Source: Candidatus Wolfebacteria bacterium RIFOXYD12_FULL_48_21 (GTDB lineage: Bacteria > Patescibacteriota > Minisyncoccia > UBA6257 > UBA9933). Taken from it: DNA of 38,420 nucleotides. Within the stretch, counting starts at the first letter, position 1. The number at the start of each line of letters is the position of its first letter. Shown in pieces: positions 1 to 9,260 of the stretch. The position numbers and the translations under genes were made by a program. The DNA is taken from NCBI GenBank assembly GCA_001793945.1, contig MGIW01000003.1, forward strand, positions 226,603-265,022. The letters are read 5' to 3'. Below the pieces are notes generated by a model. It had not been told where the DNA came from. It saw nothing but the letters and a program-made list of their open reading frames with translations, and ran no database searches.

Positions 1-1
1 T

Positions 2-139
2 CTCCGCCCTGATATGGGCGATCTGTTCGCGGCCCTTGATGCGGACGCGCGGCGGGTCGTGCGAGGGGAGCTCCCGTTGGACGAGGGGCTTCTGGACGAG
101 CCGGTTTTGCCGGTTGTTGACCTATGTTGTGTGTCTTAG
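2..139 (+). CDS. C-terminal fragment of an unidentified protein, truncated by window start
   Basis: Open frame LRPDMGDLFAALDADARRVVRGELPLDEGLLDEPVLPVVDLCCVS* from the window edge; GC-rich; no recognisable domain. Confidence 0.35.
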   Translation, partial: LRPDMGDLFAALDADARRVVRGELPLDEGLLDEPVLPVVDLCCVS

Positions 140-551
140 GGACGCCGCTTGACTGGGCTCCGCGCGAGCGGAATGCTGGTCTGCGCGAGCGCTCCGGACG
201 TGGGGATGAACCCTGTCCTTGTGTGTTTTGTTTGTTTTCCATTTGTTTTTATTTTAAGTTACTTTGTTTTTTGATCTGTCATGCATGCCATGTCGGGTTG
301 GGGAACTACCCTATAGCCTTGCGTATTTAAACGCCACTAAGTCTATGGAGACGCGGATTGAGTGGTACTTCGTCCAACCCGAAATGGAATGCATTACTGT
401 AAAACACTTACATGTCCCACAAAAAGGAACATAAAGGTATTTTATTCGATACTCCGTTTGTACGGGTATGTTTTGATCGGCTGACCATGTGCCAATCGAT
501 ATGTTTCTTTGATAGTGCCACAACTCTCTTGTGTAACACTGCTAAAAGATG

Positions 552-635
552 TGCCGAGGAGAGGACTCGAACCTCCACACTGTTGCCAGCGCTAGAACCT
601 GAATCTAGTGCGTCTACCAATTTCGCCACCTCGGC
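552..635 (-). tRNA. tRNA-Leu (anticodon CAG)
   Basis: Reverse complement gccgaggtggcgaaattggtagacgcactagattcaggttctagcgctggcaacagtgtggaggttcgagtcctctcctcggca; 7-bp acceptor stem, long variable arm, GGTTCGAGTCC T arm, anticodon loop TTCAGGT. Confidence 0.95.
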
Positions 636-724
636 ATAATAACTAATGACCGATAACCTATGACTAATAACAAAATGCCCAATAGGTATCGAATTAATGA
701 CTTATAATACCTACTTTCTCTCTA

Positions 725-1528
725 TTATGCAAGTTTTCCCTTCCAATTGACGGTAAAAAGAGGTGTTTTCTTTGTGGCAATCACTTCTTTTTTGGGGTTG
801 GTCAAGATGTCGAAGCGGGTCGGATCTTCCGTAAAAAGGGTATAGAGAGGGGTCTTTTTTGGAAACCCAAGCTTCGAAAGATCGGCAGGTGTGCCGAGTG
901 CAACTTCCCCCGCGTCTTTATGCGCCTTGTTTTCCGCAAGCGTTATCCCCTCCGCTTCCCATGGAGAAAGTAATACCCAAAATGCAGCACCGCGGCGTTT
1001 TTTGAAGAACGAGTAATTCGATTTGATCGAATCAGAAAAAAGGTCCGCGAGAATTAAAGGCTCAGTCCCTACATTTATGGTGATATGCCCATAGCCCGAG
1101 GGGATGAGAACCTTTTCGTTCTTCGTGGCGGCAATATAAAAAACATCATTTTGCTTTGCTCCTATTTGTTGCACTACAAACATGGCCTCTCCGGCGAGCA
1201 CTTCGTATATTTCCGCAGCCGGATGCGTGTGTCCTATGGTGCGTATGTATTCGCCTTTCTTTCCACCGAGCGTTCCGGGGAAAAGAACGGTGATGTCGTA
1301 GCGAATATGATATTTCCTAAAAATGCTTTCATCTTGTTCGCGATGCATGTCCCGATACATCAAGTAAAGGTTCTTTCTGCGCGCCGTTGCGTGCTTGTCC
1401 ATAAGATACGGACGCGCATCTTCGAGCGTGCGCGCATGCACGGGTTCGGAAACGACGCCCTTCCCGAGCGTGATCGCATCGTCATCAAATGCAAGTTGCA
1501 GACCGCTTTGTTTTTTTAAGGTAAGCAT
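725..1528 (-). CDS. Glucose-6-phosphate isomerase, cupin (archaeal-type) family
   Basis: 267 aa; cupin signature IRTIGHTHPAAEIYEVLAGEAMFVVQ, typical of the cupin-type GPI family. Confidence 0.8.
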   Translation of the reverse strand: MLTLKKQSGLQLAFDDDAITLGKGVVSEPVHARTLEDARPYLMDKHATARRKNLYLMYRDMHREQDESIFRKYHIRYDITVLFPGTLGGKKGEYIRTIGHTHPAAEIYEVLAGEAMFVVQQIGAKQNDVFYIAATKNEKVLIPSGYGHITINVGTEPLILADLFSDSIKSNYSFFKKRRGAAFWVLLSPWEAEGITLAENKAHKDAGEVALGTPADLSKLGFPKKTPLYTLFTEDPTRFDILTNPKKEVIATKKTPLFTVNWKGKLA

Positions 1529-1604
1529 AAATAATTTATAATTTAAAGTTTATAATTTAAAAAATACAGAGGGGTTCTTTAAATTTCGAATTATAAATTT
1601 AAAA

Positions 1605-3242
1605 TTATTTCTTTAGCGTTCTTACCGTTTTAATAAACCATGTATCTATCATACCAAAGCGATCGCTGGGTACCGAAAGTGTAGTGGTCTCGAAGCCTTT
1701 CAGTGATTTATTGCTTACATACAGATAGTACGGGGAATAGAGAAATACTGCCGGCTTGTCTTGGATGATGATATCGCGCATTTGATCGAGTCCATTTTCG
1801 CGGCTGCTCGCATCAAAATCCGTGCGAATGTAATCGATGAGCTTGTCTACATCCTTGTTGCCATAGATCGCAAGGTTTAAGCCCGGGTCGAGCTTCTGGC
1901 TTGAATCCCAAAACGAGAACGGATCAAGATTTTTTCCATAGGTATTTCCGAACAGCAACAGTTCATAGTCGCGGGGCTTGATGACTGCGGTGCTGAAGTC
2001 CGCCATGGATGCATTGTGGATTCGAATATCGATGCCGGCCGCTTTCCATTGTTCCTGTAACAGTTTTGCGGTCTCTTGCAGAAACGGTGTCGGATAGACC
2101 GTCAGAACGAATTCAAGCTTTTTGCCGTCTTTTTGCCTTACGCCCGAGTTGGTCATTGCCCAGCCGTTTTCTTCGAGCCATGCATTTGCGCGCTCAAGTG
2201 AATATTCCGGCATGCCTTGCACTTCTTCGGTGAACGGCGGGATGGGGCTGGAGATGGCCACGGCATTATCTCCGAAGACCGCCTTGGTAATGGCCGCGTT
2301 GTCCGTGGCGAGCGAGAGCGCCTTTTGTACGCTCCCGGCCTGAAGCGTTTCGTTTGCGTACGGGTTGGGGAATACCGCGTAATAGCGCGGCAGTGCAAGT
2401 TTTCTTGCCCGGTATGGTATGGAAACCTTGTCAAAATGTTTCGGCTCAACGATCGCCATGCCGTCGATGTCTCCGCCGTTGAGCGCCTTTACCGCGTCCG
2501 GTTCATTTTGGTAAAAACGAACCATAATGGTATTAATGTATGTTTTTGGTCCAAAGTAATGCCCGTTTCGTTTGAGCGTCATTTGGGTCACGAAGCCGTC
2601 TCGACGTTTTTCGAATGATTCAAATGTATAGGGGCCGCTTCCCATCGGCTCCCTGTTATAGTCTGATAGGCGGATGTTCGCCGCCGGGATGCTTTCGAAC
2701 ATATGCTTTGGGATCGGCTGTAAAGATAGGAGTGTATTTTCGAAGAAAGAATATGTTGCCGGCGTGGTGATGCTTAGCTCGCGTTCGCTGATTCGTTCTA
2801 CTTGGACGCCTTTCCATAGCGGGGCGAGCGGGGATGCGACCGCGGGGTCTTGAATGAGCTTGATCGTGAAGATGATGTCGTCGGTCGTTAGGGGGCGGTT
2901 ATCATGCCAAGTGATGTCACCTTTGATGCGGATGGCAAACGAGCGCTTGTCGGCGCCGAGCGTGATCTTTTCCGATATGGCGTCTATATCCGCGAATATA
3001 AGCTGGGTCAGATCGCTATCAACCGCATTGCTCTCGGCAAACAATGGGTTAATAAGTGTTGGTTGACCGACGATGCCTTCTACATATTCACCGCCTTCCA
3101 CCGGAGATAGGATCGTATTTTGCTGAATGACGCTCGATAACAATAGAAATGACGATATGACAAGAACAAAAAACGCCGCAATGAACGCAATGCGCTCTTT
3201 GCGGGAGAAGGAAAGAAAAAGATTAATGATCGCGCGTAACAA
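1605..3242 (-). CDS. ABC transporter substrate-binding protein, family 5 (peptide/oligopeptide type)
   Basis: 545 aa with N-terminal TM segment and SBP_bac_5-like motifs (FADIDAISEKI, ITWHDNRPLTTDDIIFTIKLIQDP, GSGPYTFESFEK). Confidence 0.85.
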   Translation of the reverse strand: MLRAIINLFLSFSRKERIAFIAAFFVLVISSFLLLSSVIQQNTILSPVEGGEYVEGIVGQPTLINPLFAESNAVDSDLTQLIFADIDAISEKITLGADKRSFAIRIKGDITWHDNRPLTTDDIIFTIKLIQDPAVASPLAPLWKGVQVERISERELSITTPATYSFFENTLLSLQPIPKHMFESIPAANIRLSDYNREPMGSGPYTFESFEKRRDGFVTQMTLKRNGHYFGPKTYINTIMVRFYQNEPDAVKALNGGDIDGMAIVEPKHFDKVSIPYRARKLALPRYYAVFPNPYANETLQAGSVQKALSLATDNAAITKAVFGDNAVAISSPIPPFTEEVQGMPEYSLERANAWLEENGWAMTNSGVRQKDGKKLEFVLTVYPTPFLQETAKLLQEQWKAAGIDIRIHNASMADFSTAVIKPRDYELLLFGNTYGKNLDPFSFWDSSQKLDPGLNLAIYGNKDVDKLIDYIRTDFDASSRENGLDQMRDIIIQDKPAVFLYSPYYLYVSNKSLKGFETTTLSVPSDRFGMIDTWFIKTVRTLKK

Positions 3243-3268
3243 GGTAGTTGGATCGCTCGCGCTTGATG

Positions 3269-3334
3269 CCGAATATGCAAGCGGTATCGGGAGGAGGGCT
3301 CTCTTTATCCTCCCTCAACTGCTTGCGTATTCGG
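3269..3334. repeat. Nested hairpin element, copy 1 (GGGAGGA..TCCTCCC core inside CCGAATATGCAAGC/GCTTGCGTATTCGG arms)
   Basis: Inverted repeat; core shared with 14839..14912 while the outer arms differ in sequence. Confidence 0.75.
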
Positions 3335-3376
3335 TAAACAGCGATAAATCGCGTCGCACGCGTACGGTTAAATTAA

Positions 3377-3595
3377 TTATTTAATGAGCGTAACAAGCGA
3401 CAACGCTGCGAACGCAATGGCAATAACAATGGTCGCTGCGAAGATGATGCGCTCAAAGCCGCGGCGGGTCTGGTATGCGCCGCTTTCCGAACCGCCACCA
3501 AAAGCGCCGGAAAGGCCCGATGTGCGCTCCTGCAACAAAATAAGGATGATGAGAACGAGCGAAAGGATGACTTGGGATAGGGAAATGTAGTTCAT
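3377..3595 (-). CDS. secG: Preprotein translocase subunit SecG
   Basis: 72 aa, two TMs, LVLIILILLQERTSGLSGAFGGGSE is SecG-like. Confidence 0.85.
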   Translation of the reverse strand: MNYISLSQVILSLVLIILILLQERTSGLSGAFGGGSESGAYQTRRGFERIIFAATIVIAIAFAALSLVTLIK

Positions 3596-3603
3596 AATTT
3601 TTT

Positions 3604-3725
3604 AAAACGCACATATTCGGCGAATTACTTTGTTGCGGGGCCCTATCGATTCGGTCGCAGTACTACTGTACAGCTTACTCATCGATTTTCCCGCGCCTCG
3701 CACTTCACTCAAATCCGAGCGTTTT
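3604..3725. repeat. Structured ~122-nt element, copy A
   Basis: Aligns with 4952..5074; terminal AAAACGC/GCGTTTT, inner ATCGAT/ATCGAT and GCGGG/CCCGC pairings. Confidence 0.75.
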
Positions 3726-3746
3726 AAGCTGGGGTTACTGTTCGTA

Positions 3747-4112
3747 TTACTCGGCGTATGTTCTGCGGGCCGCCATGCTTATGATGACATTGACCGCGCC
3801 GATGATGAGCGTCGCGTAGGCGAGGGGCTCAAGTCCTTGTATGGTAACATTTTCCGAGAAATAATCAAGCAGATACAGCATCAATGCGTTGATGACCAGC
3901 AAGCCCAGTCCGAGTGAAAGCACGATGACCGGGCCAAGGAGGAGCTTTAGAATGGGGCGGATCAGGATATTGATCGCTGTAAATATCGCCACTACTATAA
4001 GTAGTTGCTTCAGTTCGCCCGTTATAATGAAGCCGGTTATGTATGTTTTTGCCACAATAAACGCGAGCAGGTTCGAAAACAGTGAAAAAACGACCCGAGA
4101 TAGAAGTTTCAT
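3747..4112 (-). CDS. Phage holin family protein (4-TMS, superfamily IV type)
   Basis: 121 aa, four hydrophobic helices, IRPILKLLLGPVIVLSLGLGLLVINALMLYLLDYF typical of this family. Confidence 0.75.
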   Translation of the reverse strand: MKLLSRVVFSLFSNLLAFIVAKTYITGFIITGELKQLLIVVAIFTAINILIRPILKLLLGPVIVLSLGLGLLVINALMLYLLDYFSENVTIQGLEPLAYATLIIGAVNVIISMAARRTYAE

Positions 4113-4244
4113 TGCCCATAGTATACCACAAAAAGTAGATACATCTATAACGGCCTTACGGTCCCTATGCGCGTATATCGATTTTTGCTATACTTGTAGC
4201 ACCTGAAAGGTCGAAAAACATAAAGTGTCATTTTTCATTTTTAA

Positions 4245-4946
4245 ATGGAGAATGATAGCAAACAAATGTTCGTACAAAACCTAACAAGCACGCTTTACGG
4301 TTCGCTGGCAAGCGTGTGGCTTGGAGTAATGGCATTCGTGCCTAAGTTTCTCGGAGCGCTCATCGTTTTGATCATCGGTTTGGTCATCGCATCCGTTTTC
4401 GGATCGGTCGTCGAGCAGATCATCAAGGCGGTCAAGTTGGATGAATTGTTGAAGAAGCTCGGCGTTGCTCAATATGTTGAGCGCGGCGATGTGCGCCTTG
4501 ATTCAGGACGCTTCCTGGGTCGCGTTGTTTACTGGTTCTTCGCAGTTGTTGCCATTCTTGCCGTTTCCGGCATCTTGGGTCTTGATGTCTTTTCTGATTT
4601 CTTGAAACAAGTATTGTTGTATGTTCCGAATATCGTTGCCGCTGCATTGATCATGCTTGCGACCTTGGTAGTTGCGAAGTTTTCCAAGTCATTGGTCAAA
4701 GCTTCCGTATCAAGCGCAAAATTGAGCGCAGCCAACTTTCTCGGATCATTCGTTTGGTGGACTGTCGTTGTTTTTGGTCTTATTACTGCTTTGATGCAGC
4801 TTGGGATCAACGTATATGTTCTTCAGACGGTTATCACCGGAGTCGTTGCAATGCTCGCCCTTGCGGGTGGCATCGCATTTGGCCTTGGCGGAAAGGATTA
4901 TGCAACTTCTCTGATTGAGAAGATGAAAAGGGAGACACAGGGCTAA
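4245..4946 (+). CDS. Conserved TM-helix / mechanosensitive-channel-like membrane protein
   Basis: 233 aa; VWLGVMAFVPKFLGALIVLIIGLVIA and GLGGKDYATSLIEK resemble TM_helix-repeat proteins. Confidence 0.75.
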   Translation: MENDSKQMFVQNLTSTLYGSLASVWLGVMAFVPKFLGALIVLIIGLVIASVFGSVVEQIIKAVKLDELLKKLGVAQYVERGDVRLDSGRFLGRVVYWFFAVVAILAVSGILGLDVFSDFLKQVLLYVPNIVAAALIMLATLVVAKFSKSLVKASVSSAKLSAANFLGSFVWWTVVVFGLITALMQLGINVYVLQTVITGVVAMLALAGGIAFGLGGKDYATSLIEKMKRETQG

Positions 4947-4951
4947 TTGAT

Positions 4952-5074
4952 AAATTGCACATATTTTGCGGGTTGCTTTGTTGCGGGGCCCCATTGGTTC
5001 GGTCACCGTATGTATAATACGGCTTCCTCTCCAATTTCCCCGCGCCTCGCATCCCATCAAAATCTGCACAATTT
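4952..5074. repeat. Structured ~122-nt element, copy B
   Basis: Aligns with 3604..3725; terminal AAATTG/CAATTT, inner ATTGG/CCAAT, CCGTAT/ATACGG, GCGGGG/CCCCGC. Confidence 0.75.
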
Positions 5075-5095
5075 ACATTACACATGTTTCTTATA

Positions 5096-5125
5096 AAAAG
5101 ATGCTACTTGCGTGGCATCTTTTTT
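5096..5125 (+). terminator. Rho-independent terminator
   Basis: AAAAAGATGC tacttgcgtg GCATCTTTTTT. Confidence 0.8.
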
Positions 5126-5140
5126 GTTACTTTTCCGCAT

Positions 5141-5278
5141 TGTCATCCCGATCGGCCACCTGCCTGCCGGCAGGCAGGGCTGGCGGACGAGGGATCTGCA
5201 GTAGATAAAGCAGATTCCTCGACTCCGCGGAGTACCGTGGAGTTTGCCCTGAGCCCGTCGAACGGGCCCGGAATGACA
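5141..5278. repeat. Long REP-like palindromic repeat, variant with inserts
   Basis: TGTCATCCCG...GAGGGATCTGCAG...CAGATTCCTCGACTCC...CGGAATGACA. Confidence 0.85.
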
Positions 5279-5448
5279 AAATGACACTCCGACTCTTTAT
5301 AAGGTCTTTTTTGTTCGGAGGGTAGAAATCGGATATACTTACAATAACGCATAACTAATAACAAATAACTTTTAACAAAATACCAAAGAGGGAATATATT
5401 TTTCGTATTCTGTCATTAGTTATCTGTCAGTAGTTGTTAGTCATTTAC

Positions 5449-5826
5449 ATGGATATCTTCCTTATCTATCTCTTCGACCGGTTTGTTTATCGCATGGCGA
5501 ATTTTTTACGCCATTGGTATGTCGATAGCTTTACATCCTACAGCCGGTTCATCATCGCCCGTTTGGAGCACATGGATAGGACTATTGCGTTAAAGGTAAC
5601 ATGGCGCAATTTGTTCCAGCCATTGTATCAGGAGCGGAACATTTTTGGTTATGTGCTCGGTTTTTTGTTTCGCTCCATCCGGCTGATCGGCGGCGGTATT
5701 ACCTATGTAATAGTCATTGTGCTTGCATCGGCGATTTATTTGGCATGGGCTGGCGTGTTGCCCTATATTTTATTGCGCATCGCCGGGCAGACTCCCGCCG
5801 CATTGCTTTATATGAAAAACCTATGA
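5449..5826 (+). CDS. Small membrane protein of unknown function
   Basis: MDIFLIYLFDRFVYRMANFLRHWY...; overlaps the next start by ATGA. Confidence 0.65.
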   Translation: MDIFLIYLFDRFVYRMANFLRHWYVDSFTSYSRFIIARLEHMDRTIALKVTWRNLFQPLYQERNIFGYVLGFLFRSIRLIGGGITYVIVIVLASAIYLAWAGVLPYILLRIAGQTPAALLYMKNL

Positions 5827-8381
5827 CCAACCAAACCGCCCCCGGCGCACAATCCTCTATTTCTCCCGATCAATTGGTGTTCATCGATCCGCGGTTTGAA
5901 TTTTCCGCACCGCTTCGATTTTTGTGGAGCTTGGTAACATTTTCGTTTTACGGCGTGTTTATCGTTGGCACCATTCTTGCGGTTACTTCGGATATTGAAT
6001 GGCTTCGTTGGGCTGGTATATTGTGCGCACTATGGCTTGTAGATCGTGCGCTGCACATCAATACGCCCCCTTACCAGCTCGACAGGCTGAGCGCCGACAA
6101 GGTTGCGGGCGTCAATGTCGCCCAATTTTTGCTCCCTAAAAGTTTTCGCATCATCGTGCGCGCTTTGGATAGAACGGGCATATCGGGCGGTGATTTTTAT
6201 CTGCACTTCATGAAGGCATTGCTTCGCGATGCGGGCATTCGCGGTGCCTTGTGGCGCCTTGAAATATCGCCGGAAGAGTTTGAACACAAGGTTGACGAAG
6301 AAATAGCCAAATATACAAAAAAAGACAAACAGTATTCCCATGCTGAATTGCTTGCGCGCATCGAGCTCCTTATTAAAATGGCGTTTATCGAGGCATATGG
6401 CGAAGGTACTCGCCATATCGCACCCAGCAATCTTTTCGCGGCGCTCGGCACTATCGATGATGCCGCCGTGCGACGGGTGTTTTACTTGTTTTCGCTTGAT
6501 GTTGGCGATTTGCAAAAAGCCCTTATCTTTAGTCGATATCGGCAACGATTCGCATGGATGCGCGTCATTCCTGCAACATTGGGTGGGTTTGCGCGCAAGG
6601 GCCCGCGGCATCGCATTATGAATCGTGCATGGACCGCGCGGCCTACGCCGACGCTCGATATGTACAGTGATGACCTTACCGATCTCGCGCGTGAACAGCG
6701 CGTCGGGTTTTTGATCGGACACGCGCAAGAATACGGCACGATGATCAATATTCTTTCGCGAGGCGCAAAGCAGAATGTCATGCTGGTGGGCGATCCGGGC
6801 AGCGGAAAGGAAACGATCATTAGCCACTTGGCATTCAATATCGTAAAGGATAAAGTTCCGGATGCGCTTTTTGACAAGCGGTTAGTCTCGCTTTCCATCG
6901 GTGAGTTGGTCTCGGGTGCCGGACCGGAAGAGATATCCGGCAGGGTAAGTGCCGTTGTTTCCGAATTGATTGGTGCAAAAAACATCATATTGTACATTCC
7001 CGACATTCATAATCTTTTCAAGACTTCGGGAGAAGGGTTTATGAATGTGGCAAATATGATGCTTCCCGCCATTGCAGGTGATGCGTTTCAGGTTATCGGG
7101 TCTACCTATCCGCGGGAAATGAAATCGGAAATAGAACCGCATACCGATTTTTTGGGTGCGTTCGAGACCGTGCGCATCGAAGAGATTACGGAAGACGAGG
7201 CCATTAAATTGCTTACCTATGTAAGCATCATCATGGAGCGCCAATATAAGGTCGTGATCAGCTTTGAGGCGATCAAGGCGGCGGTTTCCATAGCCCATAA
7301 ATATTTCAAACAAAAAATGCTGCCTTCAAGCGCGGAAGACCTGCTCAAGGAAGCGCTTGCCGATGCCACGCATAGGGGGGAAAAAATGCTTACCGATGAA
7401 TTGGTCATCGCCGTCGCCGAACGCAAGGTCAACATACCGATTCATAAGGCGACCAAAGAAGAGGCTGAAAAGCTGCTCAATCTCGAAGACATCATTCATA
7501 AAAATCTTGTAGATCAGGAGCCTGCAGTCGGCGCGGTTGCGCGGGCATTGCGCCAATATCGCAGTGGGCTTGCGCGATCGGGCGGACCCATTGCTACCTT
7601 TTTGTTTGTTGGTCCGACCGGTGTCGGCAAGACCGAGTTGGCCAAGATATTGGCGACCACGCAATTCGGTTCCGAACAAATGCTGTTGCGTTTTGACATG
7701 TCCGAATATCAGGACAAGCAGAGCATTTTTCGGTTTATCGGAACGCCCGACGGCAAGATGAGCGGTACGCTTACGGAAGCGGTCATTCAAAAGCCATATA
7801 GCCTTATTCTTCTCGATGAATTTGAAAAGGCGCACCCCGATGTGCTTAATCTGTTCCTGCAGGTGCTCGATGATGGACGCATTACCGACAATGTAGGGCG
7901 GGTCGTCGACTTTCATAATACGATCGTCATTGCGACATCGAATGCGAACTCGGACTTCATTAAAGACTCCATCGAGGCCGGGCGCACGATCGAAGACATT
8001 CGAGACGAGTTCAAAAAAAAACTTACGACCCATTTCCGTCCGGAATTGTTGAACCGTTTTTCCGATGTTATCATTTTTAAAAATCTTTCCGTTGACGATA
8101 CTATCGCCATCGCGCGCATGCAGATGAAGAAGTTCGCTAAAATGGTGGGGCAAGACCAAGGGATTGCGCTTGATATCGATGATGCCGTGGTGCAACATCT
8201 TGCGCGCATCGGGCATGATCCGGTGTTCGGCGCGCGGCCATTGCGCACCGTTATCAACGACCGCATCAAGAGCCAGCTCGCCGAGATGATTCTGCGAAAT
8301 GAGATCAGTCAGGGAAGCCATTTGCGCCTGACTATGGAGGGTGACACTGTGCGGTTTGTTGTAACGGAGGAACATAATTAA
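5823..8381 (+). CDS. ClpC-like AAA+ ATPase with N-terminal transmembrane region
   Basis: Two AAA modules: GDPGSGKETII and GPTGVGKTELAK; LLDEFEKAHPDVLNLFLQVLDDGRITDNVGR; Clp-type C-terminal domain DPVFGARPLRTVINDRIKSQLAE. Confidence 0.88.
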   Translation: MTNQTAPGAQSSISPDQLVFIDPRFEFSAPLRFLWSLVTFSFYGVFIVGTILAVTSDIEWLRWAGILCALWLVDRALHINTPPYQLDRLSADKVAGVNVAQFLLPKSFRIIVRALDRTGISGGDFYLHFMKALLRDAGIRGALWRLEISPEEFEHKVDEEIAKYTKKDKQYSHAELLARIELLIKMAFIEAYGEGTRHIAPSNLFAALGTIDDAAVRRVFYLFSLDVGDLQKALIFSRYRQRFAWMRVIPATLGGFARKGPRHRIMNRAWTARPTPTLDMYSDDLTDLAREQRVGFLIGHAQEYGTMINILSRGAKQNVMLVGDPGSGKETIISHLAFNIVKDKVPDALFDKRLVSLSIGELVSGAGPEEISGRVSAVVSELIGAKNIILYIPDIHNLFKTSGEGFMNVANMMLPAIAGDAFQVIGSTYPREMKSEIEPHTDFLGAFETVRIEEITEDEAIKLLTYVSIIMERQYKVVISFEAIKAAVSIAHKYFKQKMLPSSAEDLLKEALADATHRGEKMLTDELVIAVAERKVNIPIHKATKEEAEKLLNLEDIIHKNLVDQEPAVGAVARALRQYRSGLARSGGPIATFLFVGPTGVGKTELAKILATTQFGSEQMLLRFDMSEYQDKQSIFRFIGTPDGKMSGTLTEAVIQKPYSLILLDEFEKAHPDVLNLFLQVLDDGRITDNVGRVVDFHNTIVIATSNANSDFIKDSIEAGRTIEDIRDEFKKKLTTHFRPELLNRFSDVIIFKNLSVDDTIAIARMQMKKFAKMVGQDQGIALDIDDAVVQHLARIGHDPVFGARPLRTVINDRIKSQLAEMILRNEISQGSHLRLTMEGDTVRFVVTEEHN

Positions 8382-8395
8382 TCATTATCTAAACT

Positions 8396-9085
8396 ATGCG
8401 TATCAAAATAAACATCGATGTGAACGGGCTCAAGATCAACCGTATCATTAAATTTTTCGTCATGTCTGATCTTATGCTGTGGGGTGGTTGGGGTTTGATC
8501 GGTCCGATCTTCTCTATTTTTTTGGTGCAGACCATTTCCGGGGCGACCGTCGCTACCGTGGGTGGTGTTGTTGCTACCTACTGGATAACTAAATCGCTCA
8601 TACAGCTTCCGGTTGCCGTTGCGCTTGATCGGCACGAAGGGGAGCGGGACGATTTTTATACGCTCATTTTTGCATTACTGCTCGCCGGTTTTACCGCTTT
8701 GGCATATTTACTTGTCGAAGATATTGCGTCGCTGTATTTGGTCGCGTTTTTACAGGGTTTGTCGTTCGGCTTGTATGCGCCGGCATGGGCGGGCATTTTC
8801 TCGCGGCACTTGGACAAGGAACATTACGCATTCGATTGGTCGCTTGATAGTACCACCATCGGGCTGGCATCTGGTATTGCGGCATTCGTTGGCGGCGGAC
8901 TTGCCAATGCATTTGGGTTCGATATCGTATTCATTCTTGCGAGCGTCCTTTCGTTCTTCAGCGCATTATTGTTGCTTATGGTCCCCGATCTCGTGTTTCC
9001 GAAGGCTACCATCAACATTCCGTTTCGGTTTCCTGGGTTTATGAAAATAAAAACTCCGATCGAGATCGAGAAAAAAGGACAATAA
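8396..9085 (+). CDS. Half-length MFS-type transporter protein (about 6 TMs)
   Basis: 229 aa; LVAFLQGLSFGLYAPAWAGIFSRHLDKEH is MFS-like; ORF ends without a second half. Confidence 0.7.
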   Translation: MRIKINIDVNGLKINRIIKFFVMSDLMLWGGWGLIGPIFSIFLVQTISGATVATVGGVVATYWITKSLIQLPVAVALDRHEGERDDFYTLIFALLLAGFTALAYLLVEDIASLYLVAFLQGLSFGLYAPAWAGIFSRHLDKEHYAFDWSLDSTTIGLASGIAAFVGGGLANAFGFDIVFILASVLSFFSALLLLMVPDLVFPKATINIPFRFPGFMKIKTPIEIEKKGQ

Positions 9086-9123
9086 CAGAGAGCGAGATGT
9101 GAGGTTAGAGGTATGAGTAAAGA

Positions 9124-9150
9124 GGGAATCGAAAATTCGATTCCCTTTTA
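9124..9150 (+). terminator. Rho-independent terminator
   Basis: GGGAATCGAA aa TTCGATTCCC TTTT. Confidence 0.75.
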
Positions 9151-9260
9151 GTATTCCCAGTGCAGAGCTAAATTACGCTTGGAAAGCAAGCGGAATGTAT
9201 CTATTTTTGAAATACTCCCACCTCTTACCTCCAATCTCATGTTTCTGCTATACTTATCTT

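Noticed and set aside
5143-5364. ORFs overlapping REP-like repeats (5078-5364, 36876-37242, 38112-38363)
   Set aside because: Translations are REP/low-complexity peptides; the repeats recur in non-coding contexts.
7326-8375. Long antisense ORF (349 aa) opposite the ClpC-like gene, and other antisense ORFs in the track (e.g. 28729-29490, 30710-31492, 37255-38169)
   Set aside because: Antisense to well-supported genes, with no recognisable domains; products of codon composition.
8396-9085. MFS gene as a frameshifted pseudogene
   Set aside because: No second-half MFS coding sequence is visible in any frame downstream and a terminator follows; more likely a real short protein, so reported as a CDS.
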